Assembly (NCBI RefSeq): GCF_042453785.1
Contig: NC_091665.1
Coordinates: 3,855,501 to 3,919,500, forward strand
DNA length: 64,000 nt
From: Malus domestica
Taxonomy: Eukaryota > Streptophyta > Magnoliopsida > Rosales > Rosaceae
Direction of reading: 5' to 3'
A model generated the notes under the pieces. The model saw nothing but the letters and a program-made list of their open reading frames with translations. It was not told the origin of the DNA and searched no databases. Positions 23,601 to 36,982 of the stretch are shown here, one piece after another (the stretch's first letter is position 1; each line of letters starts with the position of its first letter). The position numbers were made by a program, and so were the translations under genes.

Positions 23601-26600
23601 TGTGTTTTGATGTATGCAATGTAAAATACTGCTAATGGGATAGCATTTCACTGGCCTTCTGTGGCAGATAGCATTTCAATGGCCTTCTATGGTTCTTGCT
23701 TGTGATTATATTTATTGCATTTTAATTCACAAATTTGTCTGCTTCTTAAATTCCTTCTATTTTCTACTTACTGCTGCATTTAATAATTTCAGGATGAATC
23801 AACTTTGATCTGGATTTCAAGTAGCGAAAGAAGTTTGAAGTTGGCTTCTGTCACAAGAATTGTTCCTGGACAAAGAACTGTGAGAAATTTGATATAATTT
23901 TTTAGTACATAGTTGGCATAGATTTACTGCAGTTTAAATTTTAAGTCTTCTAGCGATACTTATTCTAATTTCATCTTGCTCCAAAATTTGTTACAGGCTG
24001 TCTTTCAACGATATTTACGTCCTGAAAAGGACTATTTATCATTTTCTCTTATATACAATAACGGAAAGCGGTCTCTTGATCTGGTTAGTGGTGGAAGCTC
24101 AAAATTATTTGTCTTTACATTGTGTCCTATTTTTATTTATAATAACAATATTTATGATAATCTGTTATTTGCTTCCAGATTTGCAAGGACAAAGTTGAGG
24201 CAGAAGTGTGGATTGCAGGCCTTAAAGCACTACTTTCCTCTGGCAGAGGTGGGCGTTCAAAAATTGATGGATGGAGTGATGGAGGCCTCTACCTTGATGT
24301 AAATATGCCTACTTAGAAACCTCTTTTGTGGTTAAATTTTATGTTTTCTCTTGTCTTGCAGTGATCTGTGTTATACAGGCATCAACATGCTGTATTGGAG
24401 CTTTTGAGCTAAATTTGAAATGCTGAAATACTATGCTCAGATTCTTTTATTATTTTTAAGTTAAATTTTAGTATTTGATTCTTAAAGAAATTAAACTTCT
24501 CCTTGCATAGACATAGTGTTTTTGCATGTATTTTTGGATTGGCTTTTTATAGACATTTTTTAATCTTATTTTTTATTACTTTATATGTTTAATATATATA
24601 TATATATATTTTTTTTTTTTATATATATTCTAAATGAGTCATCCAACTTTATAGTTCAGTTCATATGATTTTATTGTAGTCATCCAACCTCTTTATGGTG
24701 AAATTACACACACGCACATAGACTTTGGATGTACGAAAGTTTCTCTTACATTTCGATATGTATACAAACCTGTTGAATGACTGCCTGCTTATCATGTTTT
24801 CGGGTACTTCAGGATGGCAAGGACTTGACATCAAATAGTCCTAGTGATAGTTCTGCTAGTGGTGCACGAGATAGTGGCTCTCCAGAGATTTCTGTTAATT
24901 TCAAACCAAATACTTCGCCTAAGAGTTTTCCCCCTGAAAATTCTCCAGTTTCTGAGAGGTCACATGCTGCATCAGACCTGACAAATATGCAAGTTAAAGG
25001 ATCTGGTTCAGATGCATTTCGAGTTAGTGTTTCAAGTGCTCCTAGCACTTCAAGTCATGGTTCTGGACCGGATGATTGTGAAGCTCTAGGTGATGTGTAC
25101 ATATGGGGTGAGGTTATTTGTGATAGTGTTGTTAAGGTTGGGGCTGATAAAAATGTGAATTATTTGAGCCCGAGATCAGATGTGCTTGTCCCTAGGCCAT
25201 TAGAGTCCAATGTTGTTTTGGATGTCCATCATATAGCCTGTGGGGTCAAGCATGCAGCCTTGGTCACGAGACAAGGTGAAGTGTTTACATGGGGTGAAGA
25301 ATCTGGAGGACGACTAGGGCATGGTGCTGGGAAGGATGTTGTTCAACCTCATCTAGTTGAATCTCTGGCAGCTACTAGTGTTGATTTTGCAGCATGTGGA
25401 GAATTTCATACATGTGCTGTTACAATGGCTGGGGAACTTTATACGTGGGGAGATGGTACGCATAATGCTGGGCTACTTGGTCATGGCACTGATGTCAGCC
25501 ATTGGATACCAAAGAGAATTTCGGGTCCTCTTGAGGGACTTCAAGTTGCTTCTGTAACTTGTGGTCCATGGCATACAGCCTTGATAACATCAACGGGGAA
25601 ACTCTTCACATTCGGTGATGGCACATTTGGCGTCTTAGGCCATGGAGACAGAGAAAATGTTCCTTATCCGAGAGAAGTAGAATCCCTATCAGGGTTGAGG
25701 ACAATATCTGTTGCATGTGGGGTGTGGCACACTGCTGCTGTGGTGGAGGTTATTGCAACACAATCTAGTGCAAGTATTTCGTCAGGTAAGTTGTTTACTT
25801 GGGGTGATGGAGATAAAAATCGTCTCGGGCATGGGGACAAGGAAGCCCGACTTAAACCGACTTGTGTTCCAGCCCTTATTGACTACAGTTTTCACAAAAT
25901 TGCTTGCGGGCACAGTTTAACAGTTGGCTTGACGACTTCAGGACATGTTTTTACAATGGGCAGTACTGTTTATGGTCAGCTTGGGAATCCCAATTCTGAT
26001 GGAAAGCTACCTTGCTTGGTAGAAGACAAACTCGGTGGGGATTGTATTGAAGAAATTGCATGTGGTGCTTATCATGTAGCAGTATTAACATCCAGGAATG
26101 AAGTTTATACATGGGGAAAGGGAGCTAATGGGAGATTAGGCCATGGAGATGTTGAAGATCGGAAAACACCGACTTTGGTTGAAGCTTTAAAGGATAGACA
26201 TGTGAAATATATTTGTTGCGGTTCAGAATATACAGCAGCTATTTGTCTTCACAAATGGGTATCTGGTGCTGAGCAGTCACAGTGCTCTGCTTGTAGACAG
26301 GCTTTTGGGTTCACAAGGAAGAGGCACAACTGCTATAATTGTGGACTTGTGCACTGCCACTCATGCAGTTCAAAAAAAGCAACAAGGGCAGCTCTGGCTC
26401 CAAATCCTGGAAAACCATATCGAGTTTGTGATCCTTGTTATGTGAAATTGAATAAGGTGTCAGAAACTGGTAGTAATAACAGAAGGAATGCTATACCTCG
26501 GTTGTCGGGTGAGAACAAGGACAGGTTGGACAAGGCTGACATAAGATTATACAAGACTGCTGTACCATCGAATATGGATTTGATAAAGCAATTAGATACT

Positions 26601-28464
26601 AAAGCAGCCAAGCAGGGAAAGAAAGCTGACACATTTTCACTTGTCCGCTCTGCTCAAGCACCTTCATTGTTGCAATTAAAGGAGGTTGTTATGTCAACGG
26701 CTGTTGATCTGCGACGAACAGTTCCCAAACCAGTTCTTACACCATCTGGAGCAAGTTCAAGGTCCGTGTCCCCTTTCTCGAGGAGACCAAGCCCCCCTCG
26801 TTTTGCAACTCCTGTTCCTACTACATCAGGACTTTCCTTCTCAAAAAGTATTGCTGATAGTCTGAAGAAAACAAATGAACTTTTGAATCAGGAGGTGCTA
26901 AAATTACGCTCACGGGTAGGTTCATACTTTTCTGGACTTTATTGCTACTTTTATAAACCTCTTGAGAAGGGTGGTGGGTTTCATGTTTGACTATTTGTAG
27001 TTATTGTATTTTAATAATTTGATTGTAAATGTTTTTTGTAAGGTTGAGAGCCTTAGACAGAGATGTGATCGTCAAGAATTAGAGCTTCAGAATTCTTCAA
27101 AGAAAGTACAAGAAGCAATGGCATTGGCCGCAGACGAATCTGCTAAATCTAAAGCTGCAAAAGAAGTTATAAAGTCACTAACCGCACAGGTCATTTCTTC
27201 TGCTACTCGCTTTCATTTCCTAAACTTATTCACGATCATCAACTTTTGTGTCTTCTATTTAGTAAACGTTTAATTTAATTGTTTCTTTTTGAAATATTGA
27301 ATTTAATAAAATAAACTTCAGTTCAGAGTAGAATAGTACATGAATGATGTAGGTTTATCTCTGTGAATGAAACTGTAGGCTGTAGCAATAAGGATCCAAT
27401 GGTACAAGTTTTTCATACCTATTTTTTGTCAGTTGCAATCTTTTAAACTGTCGGACTTGAATAAGTTAAAGGGTGTTATTTACTATTGAGTTGGGTAGCT
27501 GAATACGTCTACTATTTTGGTTTTTATTTTTTGTTGGACTGCCATAGTGATCATCATCGCTGATAATAATTTCAGCTCAAGGATTTGGCGGAACGGCTTT
27601 CACCTGGGGTTTATGATACAGAGACCATAAAGCAGGCATTACTGCCAAATGGTTTGGAGCCAAATGGCATTAACTATCCAGATGCTAATGAAGAGCAGCA
27701 TTCAAGATCGACTTCCATCAGCAGTTCTTACTTGATCTCCTCCTTGGGAATCGACTCTGCTACAACAAATGGAAATCACGGGCCGACTCTTTCACCCAAG
27801 GGTCAACTTGGAACAAACGAAACAATCGTGCAGCACAGTCGGGGCCCTCTCACCCCCAATGGGATGATAAACTCCCCAGATAAACTACCCAATGGTGGTG
27901 GATCATTTGAGACAGTTGGTAGTAGTGCGTCTGAAACTGTTGATGGCAGGGAATCCGGGCCTTTTCGAGATGGGGAGAATGGTGCGAGATCCATGAATTC
28001 TCCATCGCCTGCTAATGGTAATACAGTTGAGGCAGAATGGATTGAACAATATGAGCCTGGTGTTTATATAACTCTTGTGGCTCTCCGGGATGGAACTAGA
28101 GATCTCAAACGAGTGCGCTTCAGGTACTCTTGGTTTTGCTAGTTTCTTAATACAATAAATGTGTCAGCTGGTAGGCCAATGATCTCTTGATCATATTGGC
28201 CATAACATGCCACATACTCGTGCATAACTTTGCTGTTATGGATCAAAGATGGAATAATCTTGTAATTAAAGTCTGATAATATATATTTTCATTTGTAGCC
28301 GAAGGAGATTTGGAGAGCACCAAGCACAGATCTGGTGGTCGGAGAATCGTGAGAAAGTGTATGAGAAGTACAATGTGCGTGGGTCAGACAGATCTTCGGT
28401 TGCTGGCTCAGCTGCACGTAGATCAGACGGAGCTCTCTCACCGGCCTCATCTCAACAGGCTTAG
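20664..28464 (+). CDS. PRAF: PH, RCC1 and FYVE domain protein with BRX C-terminus (PRAF family)
   Basis: Plant-specific lipid-binding regulator; relatives bind phosphoinositides by PH and FYVE domains, and their RCC1 repeats are proposed exchange factors for small GTPases. Exons: 20664-20711, 21766-21852, 23793-23879, 23997-24083, 24179-24298, 24813-26915, 27043-27189, 27576-28123, 28299-28464, giving 3,393 bases and 1,130 residues. All junctions are phase 0 except the last (phase 2). The start [16 protein letters not shown] is the family start. PH domain about 1-122; RCC1 repeats (repeated WG.G...GHG) about 236-622; FYVE about 622-692, with the variant [10 protein letters not shown] and eight Cys; coiled coil about 826-893; BRX about 1045-1103 ([20 protein letters not shown]). 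The length is normal and no defect is seen. The 5' UTR is CT-rich and lies in about 20170-20663. Which PRAF paralogue it is cannot be told. Confidence 0.96.
21966..22127 (-). mobile_element. Au-like SINE in intron 2 of PRAF, minus orientation
   Basis: Read on the minus strand it starts AGAGGTCGCACTTGGTGCGA, carries a pol III box B-like GGTTCGAGACT, and runs through TCTGGGAGAGG-type body sequence (plus-strand wording) to GTACGACG. This is the wording of the plant Au SINE as I recall it. A perfect 16-bp target duplication CTCAACTATTAAGGTT flanks it (21950-21965 and 22128-22143). It lies opposite to the host gene's direction. Confidence 0.9.
22568..23486. mobile_element. 919-bp MITE in intron 2 of PRAF, TSD TAA
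   Basis: The ends GAGCAACTCCACC and GGTGGAATTGCTC are inverted repeats, with TAA at 22565-22567 and 23487-23489. Inside, a GCGCTGGGTG motif near the right end is repeated (about 23351 and 23445), each time followed by AGGGGTGGA, which hints at an end duplicated within the element. The left third is GC-rich and the middle AT-rich. No transposase is present. Confidence 0.83.
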
Positions 28465-28469
28465 TAGAG

Positions 28470-29810
28470 GAGGGGAAGGAGGAGGGCACTACTCCGTTAA
28501 CTTATTTTGTATGAATTACTGTGTAGGTGGTATTGAGAGGAAGCAACAAAAGGGTGGCGGGTATGAAGGGAAGCATGCAAACCACCTCTTTTGCCTTTAA
28601 TTTTGTTTCTCCCCTTTCATTCCTTCCCAATTTCACCCTTTTTTTTGTTTTTTTGTTTTGTTTTTAGATTGATTTTCTCTCTTCCATTTAATTTATGGGT
28701 ATTTACCCTTTTATACACCTGTTGTATTGTAGTGTATATAAAATCTTCATTTATGAGACGATGATCTGAGCAAATCAAAGTCTCTTCTTGCTCTTCCATA
28801 CTTTTGGTACCTTAGTTTTTGTCTTGTGAAAGTCATCTAAACTTGGTAGCGAACCGATTAGCACACGCGTAATGCTTAGTAACTAACCTTATGATTATTG
28901 TAGGTAATCCAAACTGATTGTTCTTTCTTGAATGTTAAGTCAAAATGAAAGGTGGTGTTGAATATAATCTTTAGGGCTCGGTTGATAGAGATGATTAGCT
29001 TGGATAGGATTGTTCACCACATTGAAGGCTTTTTAAAGGGAGAAATGAATGACATCTTTTTTATCTTGTTCAAGTTGAAGGTTACTCATGAAGAAAAGTT
29101 GTCCTTTTTAATCCTATAATTTATGTGAGGATTAGTAGCGGCGGAGCTAGGATTTTACGTGAAGAGGGGCTTCACATAAATGTTAAGAGCTAAAATAACT
29201 AGATAGTACGTATTAACAAGAGACTACAATACATGCTTGGAATTGCGAGCTAATTGAATTTTTTGAGGCGTTAAGTGCTTTTTTCATGTTGAAACTAACC
29301 TTCCAATATCAAGTCAATATAGAGATTATTTATTATAAAATTAAAGAGGATTAAGAGAAATAAAACCTCCAACATCAAGTTAATGAAAAATAGAATGGAT
29401 TGGGAATTTTCAAACAGAAAATGAGAAAAATGGATTGAGTATTTAGAGAACAAAATATATGAAAATTTTATAAATTTAGTAAAAAGTTTAGAGTAAACAG
29501 AGAGATTCATAACCCTTAATATTGTTGTGGGTTGGAATTTGGAGCACAAAATATATGAAAATTTCAAGAAGGAGAGGAGGAAAAACTCAAAGTTTATTAT
29601 TCTTCAGTTGGATAATGTTAAAGAATATTTTTTTAATAAAATTAAATCAGACTTTAGATTTTAATTTTGAAAGATTGATTTGTTTATAAAATAAGATGTT
29701 AAATTTAGTTTTAAGATGAATGGGGTTGGAATTGAAAAGAAACAGAGACCTCTTGTTTCAATTATTGGTGAAAAGAATTTAAAAATTATTTAAAAATTTT
29801 GTATAAATTA
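28470..29810. other. 3' flank of PRAF and intergenic sequence
   Basis: About the first 300 bases probably hold the 3' UTR. The strip near 29145-29175 (GGCGGAGCTAGGATTTTACG) looks like a worn repeat end. No gene is recognised. Confidence 0.4.
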
Positions 29811-29814
29811 AAAC

Positions 29815-31491
<1,677 letters not shown>

Positions 31492-31731
31492 TATAATACT
31501 AAATTTACCCAAAAAAAGGAAATATAATATTAAATTATTTAGAAAGGATGAAAGAGTGGGGATATGCCTATGCCTATATGCTAGGCTTATGGTGCCTCTG
31601 CCTCTGAGGAATAGTTGTGATCTTTAATTTGGATAAAATTTGAAAAATTTCATCTATCTCTTCTTTCAAAATGTCTGCAATGTAGCGAATGGTTATGTCA
31701 AAGTTAATTCAAATATAGACACATTATGTAA

Positions 31732-32505
31732 GGCCATCTCTAACCGAAGGGTCCAGAGGATCGAAAAACTCTTGAAAATTGTCTTTAACCGAGGGTTAGG
31801 TCAGAGGGCTTGTGGGCCCCACGGAATCTGAAAAGGCCAAAGGGCTAGCCCAATCCAGCCAACCTTGGGCTGGCCAGAAATGTGAGCATTCTTGTCGGAT
31901 ATGACCGACAGGAATGGTAGGCCAAATTTTCAAATGTAACAGCTAACTGACGTCAACTAGCTGTTATTTTTTAATTTTTTTTTACAGTTTTATTTATATT
32001 TCTTTTATTTACAAATTTCTTTCCTATAACTTCCATTTTTAAATTCTATTTTTTTCTACAACTTCCTATAACTTCTATTTTACAAAGTTTGTTTCATATT
32101 TTTTTTTTTAAATTCTATTTTTTTCCTATAACTTCTATTTTACAAAATTTGTTTCATATTTTTTTTAAATTCCATTTTTTTTCCTATAACTTCTATTTTA
32201 CAAAATTTGTGTCATATTTTTTTTAAATTCCATTTTTATCCAACGGCTAACTGACGTCACTTAGCCGTTGGATTTGAATTCAAGTTGTAATTTTTAAATA
32301 ATAAATTATGTTTGGCCCTATGACCCTTTGTCCCTCGGTTGGAGACGGTTTTTTGTGACAGAGCTAAAACAAGCCCTATGGCTTTTTGGTCATCGGTTAG
32401 AGATGGAGGCAAATATGACATTATACTGTTCATTAAAATATTAATTTGTTGGAGGGCTGGAGGGCTAAAACAAACCATCTGGCCGGCCTTCGGTTGGAGA
32501 TGGCC
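31732..32505. mobile_element. 774-bp MITE, TSD TAA
   Basis: The terminal repeat GGCCATCTCTAACCGAAGG mirrors CCTTCGGTTGGAGATGGCC at the other end with one mismatch. TAA flanks at 31729-31731 and 32506-32508. The AT-rich interior has at least three diverged direct repeats of TTCCTATAACTTCTATTTTA (about 32020-32205) and an inner inverted pair around CAACGGCTAACTGACGTCA (about 32240-32270). Confidence 0.87.
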
Positions 32506-32508
32506 TAA

Positions 32509-33395
32509 GTATGAATTAATTTATCTCCACCAATGTCCTATTCACTTGCCCTCTGATGATGTCTTATTAATTAGACAGGAAAGGCCTCGAGATTGGATTG
32601 AAATGAATATCATGTATTATGAAGATAGATGATAATTATTTTTCATTTTGAGAGGATTAGACATAAAAAAAATTTTCTCTTTTAATTCTCTTATTTAGAA
32701 AAGGATAGTAATGAATAAGTTTTCTTTTTCGGTAATTCATCTACTACCTTCATGTTGACCACAAAATTTTCATTTCTTCTTTCAACATCTATTAAAAATA
32801 GTGGCATATCCATCTAATCCAATCTTCTACACCAAACAGGCTCAAAATGTGATCCTATCGAATGTACTTTATGCACTTCTATTGTCCCAAAAAACATACA
32901 AGCTCTAATCAGATAGTCTTTATCGAAATTTTTATTCTAGATAACTAATTACTTCTCCATATTTGTAATGTCGATTGAACAATTGTAGGTCATTCTGGCT
33001 CCAATATTCAAATACTAACGTGATCATTTTCATAACCTACCGACACGGACACTTGCATTGCAGATTCAAACATCAGTCAAAAGTGAAAAGCCAGCAGGGA
33101 CCCCTCTTTGTATTAAGTTTTAACCAAACCACTTTGAATCTTCCTCCACCACAATCCAAAGTAAAATGTAACAGTCACTACTTTTGACCCTAGGGACTTC
33201 ACTTTGAGAATCATCAGTTTTACGAGAGCAACTTTGTATGAACAAGATTTACAATTGTATAAGTCTGATTCATCGCGGTTGTAACATTTTTTTATTTAAT
33301 ATATTGTTATGTGACGAAAATTTGTACATTATAAGGTATTACAGGACTAGAACACCACATGAAAGTGAACTCACTCTCAAGTCCTTGTACAGTTC
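32509..33395. other. Intergenic, no gene recognised
   Basis: No ORF with known motifs and no clear transposon end. Confidence 0.4.
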
Positions 33396-33404
33396 TGTTG
33401 TTCA

Positions 33405-33601
33405 AGGAGGCAGATTCTATACCCTCCCACTTCCCGTGCTCTCATGTTTGTGTGATCACGGTTAAACCACGTCAACATTTTATATTACTATTTATTTTTG
33501 TCTTATTATCTCTATAAAAAAATATAAAATGTTGACGTGGTTTAACCGTGACCACACAAAACAGGAGGGCACGGGAAGTGGGAGGGCAGAGAATCTGCCT
33601 C
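33405..33601. mobile_element. Mutator-type MITE with 9-bp TSD
   Basis: About 85-bp terminal inverted repeats: GGCAGATTCTATACCCTCCC at the left against GGGAGGGCAGAGAATCTGCC at the right, continuing to GTTGACGTGGTTTAACCGTG. The 9-bp duplicate TGTTGTTCA lies at 33396-33404 and 33602-33610. Total 197 bp, almost wholly foldback. Confidence 0.88.
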
Positions 33602-33624
33602 TGTTGTTCATAGGTCTTGGTCTC

Positions 33625-33846
33625 GGAAAAGAATCCCCTCCGGTTCCGTTATGTGGAAATCTTAGGAATTCTTACATCTTAACCGTTCATCGTGTATCGT
33701 GCGATCATAAATTATTTAACTTTTATTATTTTAAATTAAACATAAATAGTACCTAACAAAAACTGGCCGCATAATACACGATGAAGTGCTGAGATATGAG
33801 AATTCTTGGTATCCCCACATAATGGATCCGGAGGGGATCCTTTTCC
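33625..33846. mobile_element. Second Mutator-type MITE, different family
   Basis: The ends GGAAAAGAATCCCCTCCGG and CCGGAGGGGATCCTTTTCC are inverted, and inner AGGAATTCTTACATCT pairs with AGATATGAGAATTCTT. The flanks CTTGGTCTC (33616-33624) and CTTAGTCTC (33847-33855) agree at 8 of 9 bases. It sits only 23 bases from the previous element. Confidence 0.8.
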
Positions 33847-33999
33847 CTTAGTCTCACATCTCTCCCAGTGTGGCAGTTTGAATTTAATGCAAGATGTGAT
33901 ATGGCTTAACCAACTTATAACTTTCATGAATTAGTTTGTCAACTTATCCTACCCCCCCTCCAAATCGCAGTCCAAGTTAGACTTTAATATATATGTATA

Positions 34000-34150
34000 T
34001 ATATATAAGGTAGTTATATTCATACTTTTCTTTTTACCTTTCAAACATCTCTATTAATATCTTTTCATTAATCTTCTTATTTTAGTTAATTCGATGATCA
34101 AAATTTAAAAAAAATATAAAAAGTAAAAATAAATATGTAAATAGCACTGC
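34000..34150. repeat. MITE-like family B, copy 1
   Basis: TTCATACTTTTCTTTTTACC and its near inverse AAAAAGTAAAAATAAATATG surround TTCATTAATCTTCTT / TTCGATGATCAAAATT. Relatives lie at about 43789-43934 and 47325-47475. Confidence 0.55.
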
Positions 34151-35041
34151 TTTATTTATTTTCATGGTGTTTCATGGGTGACTTTTTTCGGTTACACTTT
34201 GGTCTACTTTAATAAATGAGATATATAACAAAACTTAAAATTAAATTAATTAACAAAAAATAAAAGTCAAATTAAAAGTGGATTATTCTCCCCGTGTTTG
34301 AAAAAATGTGCAAACTAAGAAATGTGAGTCTTAGTTTCTTTCATCACCAAGTGAGACTTCTTGTTTGAAAACTCATCCTCCTCCCCTCTTTTCCTCATCA
34401 CCTCCCCCACCCCCACCCCCCAGCTGCACCAACCAGAAGCAAAAACACAGAAGAGAGAGAGAGAGAGAGAGAGGATGAGATGATGACATGTCAGCCTATA
34501 ATATTTAACAGGATCACGCACGTCCATCATCACTCACTCACTTCTTGTCAAAATATTTTGAGTTTGCGTTCACTCAATCTCCAGTACTGCATTACTGTTA
34601 CTAGCTAGCTACCTCTATGATCACAGCAAATACTTTTGGATGGGACAATTTCATCTCATTGGATTGAATATAATTACAACATATATAACTTTACTTCCAT
34701 TACATGTGAAAATTACATGCAGAATTCAATTTAAAAAAAAAAAGCAGGATTAATTCCACAAAAATCGCAGAGAATATGAATTAATGTTTGATTTTCTTTT
34801 TCCCCCTTACAAAATTCCCATCAACATTAACTTGCCAAGCTATTTTATGCTTGCTTCTCATAAAATTAGACTGCATAAACAAAAAACAAAAAAACAAAAA
34901 AAACAAAAACTGTGAATATATATTCATCAACCCCATCTACATTACCCATCACCAATATTAGTTCTCTGAGTTGAAGAAGATATGTGAGCAGCAGCAGCCA
35001 CATCTACCTTTTTTCTGTAGAAATATATCTCTATATCTTCT
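34151..35041. other. 3' flank of the IDA-like gene
   Basis: AT-rich, with a (GA)n run at about 34455-34473 and a short C tract near 34405. The part nearest 35041 is probably the 3' UTR of the minus-strand gene. Confidence 0.4.
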
Positions 35042-35317
35042 TCAAGGTGAGAGCTGCGAGGAGCTTTGTAAACCAATTGCATTGTGCTTCCTGGAAGGAC
35101 CAGACGGTGGGATAGGCCTTGCTTTTGGTAAGAACGCAAAAAAGCTGCCGTCATGCAGTTTCTGATGACCGGATCTGCCGCTAGGCTTCATTACCTTGAA
35201 AACTTGACTGCTCCGATGAAGTACTCTAGAGCTTTGAGTGTGGCCGACCAGAAAGATGAGCAGCAATACCGCTACTACAACCAACAGATCATGTTTCTTT
35301 CCCATTTCACCAAACAA
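35042..35317 (-). CDS. IDA-like (INFLORESCENCE DEFICIENT IN ABSCISSION) peptide precursor
   Basis: Encodes a 91-residue secreted precursor. A basic N-terminus and hydrophobic stretch (residues 11-24, LLVVVAVLLLIFLV) form a signal peptide, followed by a variable middle. The C-terminal motif PIPPSGPSRKHN is at residues 68-79, preceded by FLPKAR. This is the hormone core of the IDA/IDL family, cleaved in the apoplast and sensed by HAESA/HSL2 receptor kinases to trigger organ abscission. In IDA itself the core reads PIPPSAPSKRHN, so Ala is replaced by Gly and Lys-Arg by Arg-Lys. Unlike IDA, about 12 residues follow the core. Met1 or Met5 (MGKKHD) could start translation. The gene has one exon, as is usual in the family. 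A TATATAG box lies upstream at about 35336-35342 on the minus strand. Confidence 0.92.
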   Translation of the reverse strand: MFGEMGKKHDLLVVVAVLLLIFLVGHTQSSRVLHRSSQVFKVMKPSGRSGHQKLHDGSFFAFLPKARPIPPSGPSRKHNAIGLQSSSQLSP

Positions 35318-35333
35318 GTGAAATGAAAAAGCC

Positions 35334-35343
35334 TAGCTATATA
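35334..35343 (-). promoter_or_regulatory. Probable TATA box of the IDA-like gene
   Basis: CTATATAG-type sequence 17-26 bases upstream of the first ATG. That is closer than usual for Met1, leaving a very short leader, and slightly favours Met5 or an upstream alternative promoter. Confidence 0.4.
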
Positions 35344-35543
35344 GGAAGAAATACAACAAGGAAGAGCAAATCGAGAAAGAGAGATGGGGCCGCGGAGGAA
35401 GGGAGGAGGGAGGGGGTGTTTTGTTGTCGTCCAGCCTGAAAAGTGCAAGGAAGTGAGAGATTAGTAATAATGGTGGCACAAACTACAAAGACTGATTCCT
35501 TGTACTTTATAGATATTCATAATATTGGGTACATAATGTTCAC

Positions 35544-35841
35544 TATATACCTGAAGCGGTTGAGAGCATTTACTTTTCTATGCACTTGAGATTCTAAACT
35601 CTCTCCAGATGTAAATAAGAAATTAAGGAACAAGCTAAGTAGTTTTACGAATAGCTTTTGGGGTATGAATGAATGATTGTGATATGAAATGGTATATAAC
35701 TGAATCAGTTGATAACATATATATACTTCTGCATGCACTCCGAGATTTTTTGTTCAGTTCGCCCCTCCCCAAATATAAATAAATAAGAACGGAAGAAGCT
35801 AAAGTATTTTGGTGAATGGCTTCGGGGTATATATGAAATGG
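35544..35841. repeat. 149-bp tandem duplication upstream of the IDA-like gene
   Basis: Two diverged units of equal length (35544-35692 and 35693-35841). Both start TATATA.CTGAA.C.GTTGA, share a GCA(C/T)T...GAGATT stretch and AATAAGAA.., and end GGGGTAT.....ATGAAATGG. They lie 227-524 bases upstream of the gene's first ATG. Confidence 0.75.
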
Positions 35842-36291
35842 AGGCACAAATACAAAATAATGAGGGAGGGAATGTGGAAACACGAGGAAATAAATGCAGA
35901 ACTGAGTCATATGCCTTTAGATGGAGATGTTGGCTCTGTACATGAATTTGTGTGTGTGACTACTAAGCAAGGTGAAAAATCAAACAAAGGTAACATGTGT
36001 AGTAATAGTGTTTGAACCTTTTTTTATAGATTACTTGAACGGGTCTTTAGGAGGTTTGTTTCCGAGTTACCACCAAAGGTCTGATCTGATGGAACAAAGA
36101 GGCCAAAATAAGGGATATATGATGGGAAAGTTTAATGGAAAGAAATTTGGTAGTGAAAAATGGGAGGGTGTAGGATGGTTAGGTGAACGTGTGGGTCTCC
36201 ATCGCAGTTAATGGCCGACTAACAGTTCTCATGTGTAGATCTTGCCCAAATTGAAAAACTTCTCCTTACTTCAAGCACTAAGGTAGAGTAC
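35842..36291. other. Intergenic, no gene seen
   Basis: Two overlapping plus-strand frames (35809-36211) have no known motif. Confidence 0.4.
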
Positions 36292-36296
36292 AAGTA

Positions 36297-36982
36297 TGTT
36301 GGAAATTTCAGTAGTTTGAGTAGAAATTTCTTTGTCCCACATTGGTAATTTCTAAAAGATTTTATTACTTTATAAAGCTTTGTTCTTTATAGAAAATGAT
36401 TTGAGTAATAGACCTAGAGAATAAAAGTGGGCTCACCCTTGGGGTTGGGCTTTGGGGTGCACTAATTAATTGGTAATTAATTATAATTAATATATATGTA
36501 TAATTAATAATTAATTATCAAAAGATGGACCTTAGATGATCCAAGATGAAGTCTGAAGAGTTCAAAAAGAACACAGAGCAAAGCACCCATCTGGATAAGA
36601 AGTCTCCCAACAGACACATCCCATTCTCATATAATATACATCCATCTGTATGGCATTTAGGACACAGAAAATCAATATTCTTCTTCTACAATCACAAACA
36701 TCATTTCTAAGAGAATCACACAGAAATTCGCTAGAAGTTAAGTTTTCCGGTGCTGGAATTCTAACTTGATCGTTGAATCCTGGTGAAACAGGCGTCCGTA
36801 GAACTACAAGCACTGAGTAGGGACGAAATTTATGTTTCAAGGACATTGCGGTACGCAAGCCTCGATCTTCAATTTTTCTGTTTAAAATTATTTTGTTGTT
36901 CATACTCTGTTCAATATTTATTCGTATTTATTATTTATTAGCATATATAAGTTTATCACATATTGTTGACATATATCCAACA
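36297..36982 (+). mobile_element. Solo LTR, 686 bp
   Basis: Begins TGTTGGAAATT and ends ATATCCAACA, so the LTR has the usual short terminal inverted repeat TGTTGGA/TCCAACA. The flanks AAGTA and ATGTA agree at 4 of 5 bases. No PBS, PPT or polyprotein adjoins. The superfamily is not determinable, but copia is likely from the ends. Confidence 0.7.
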
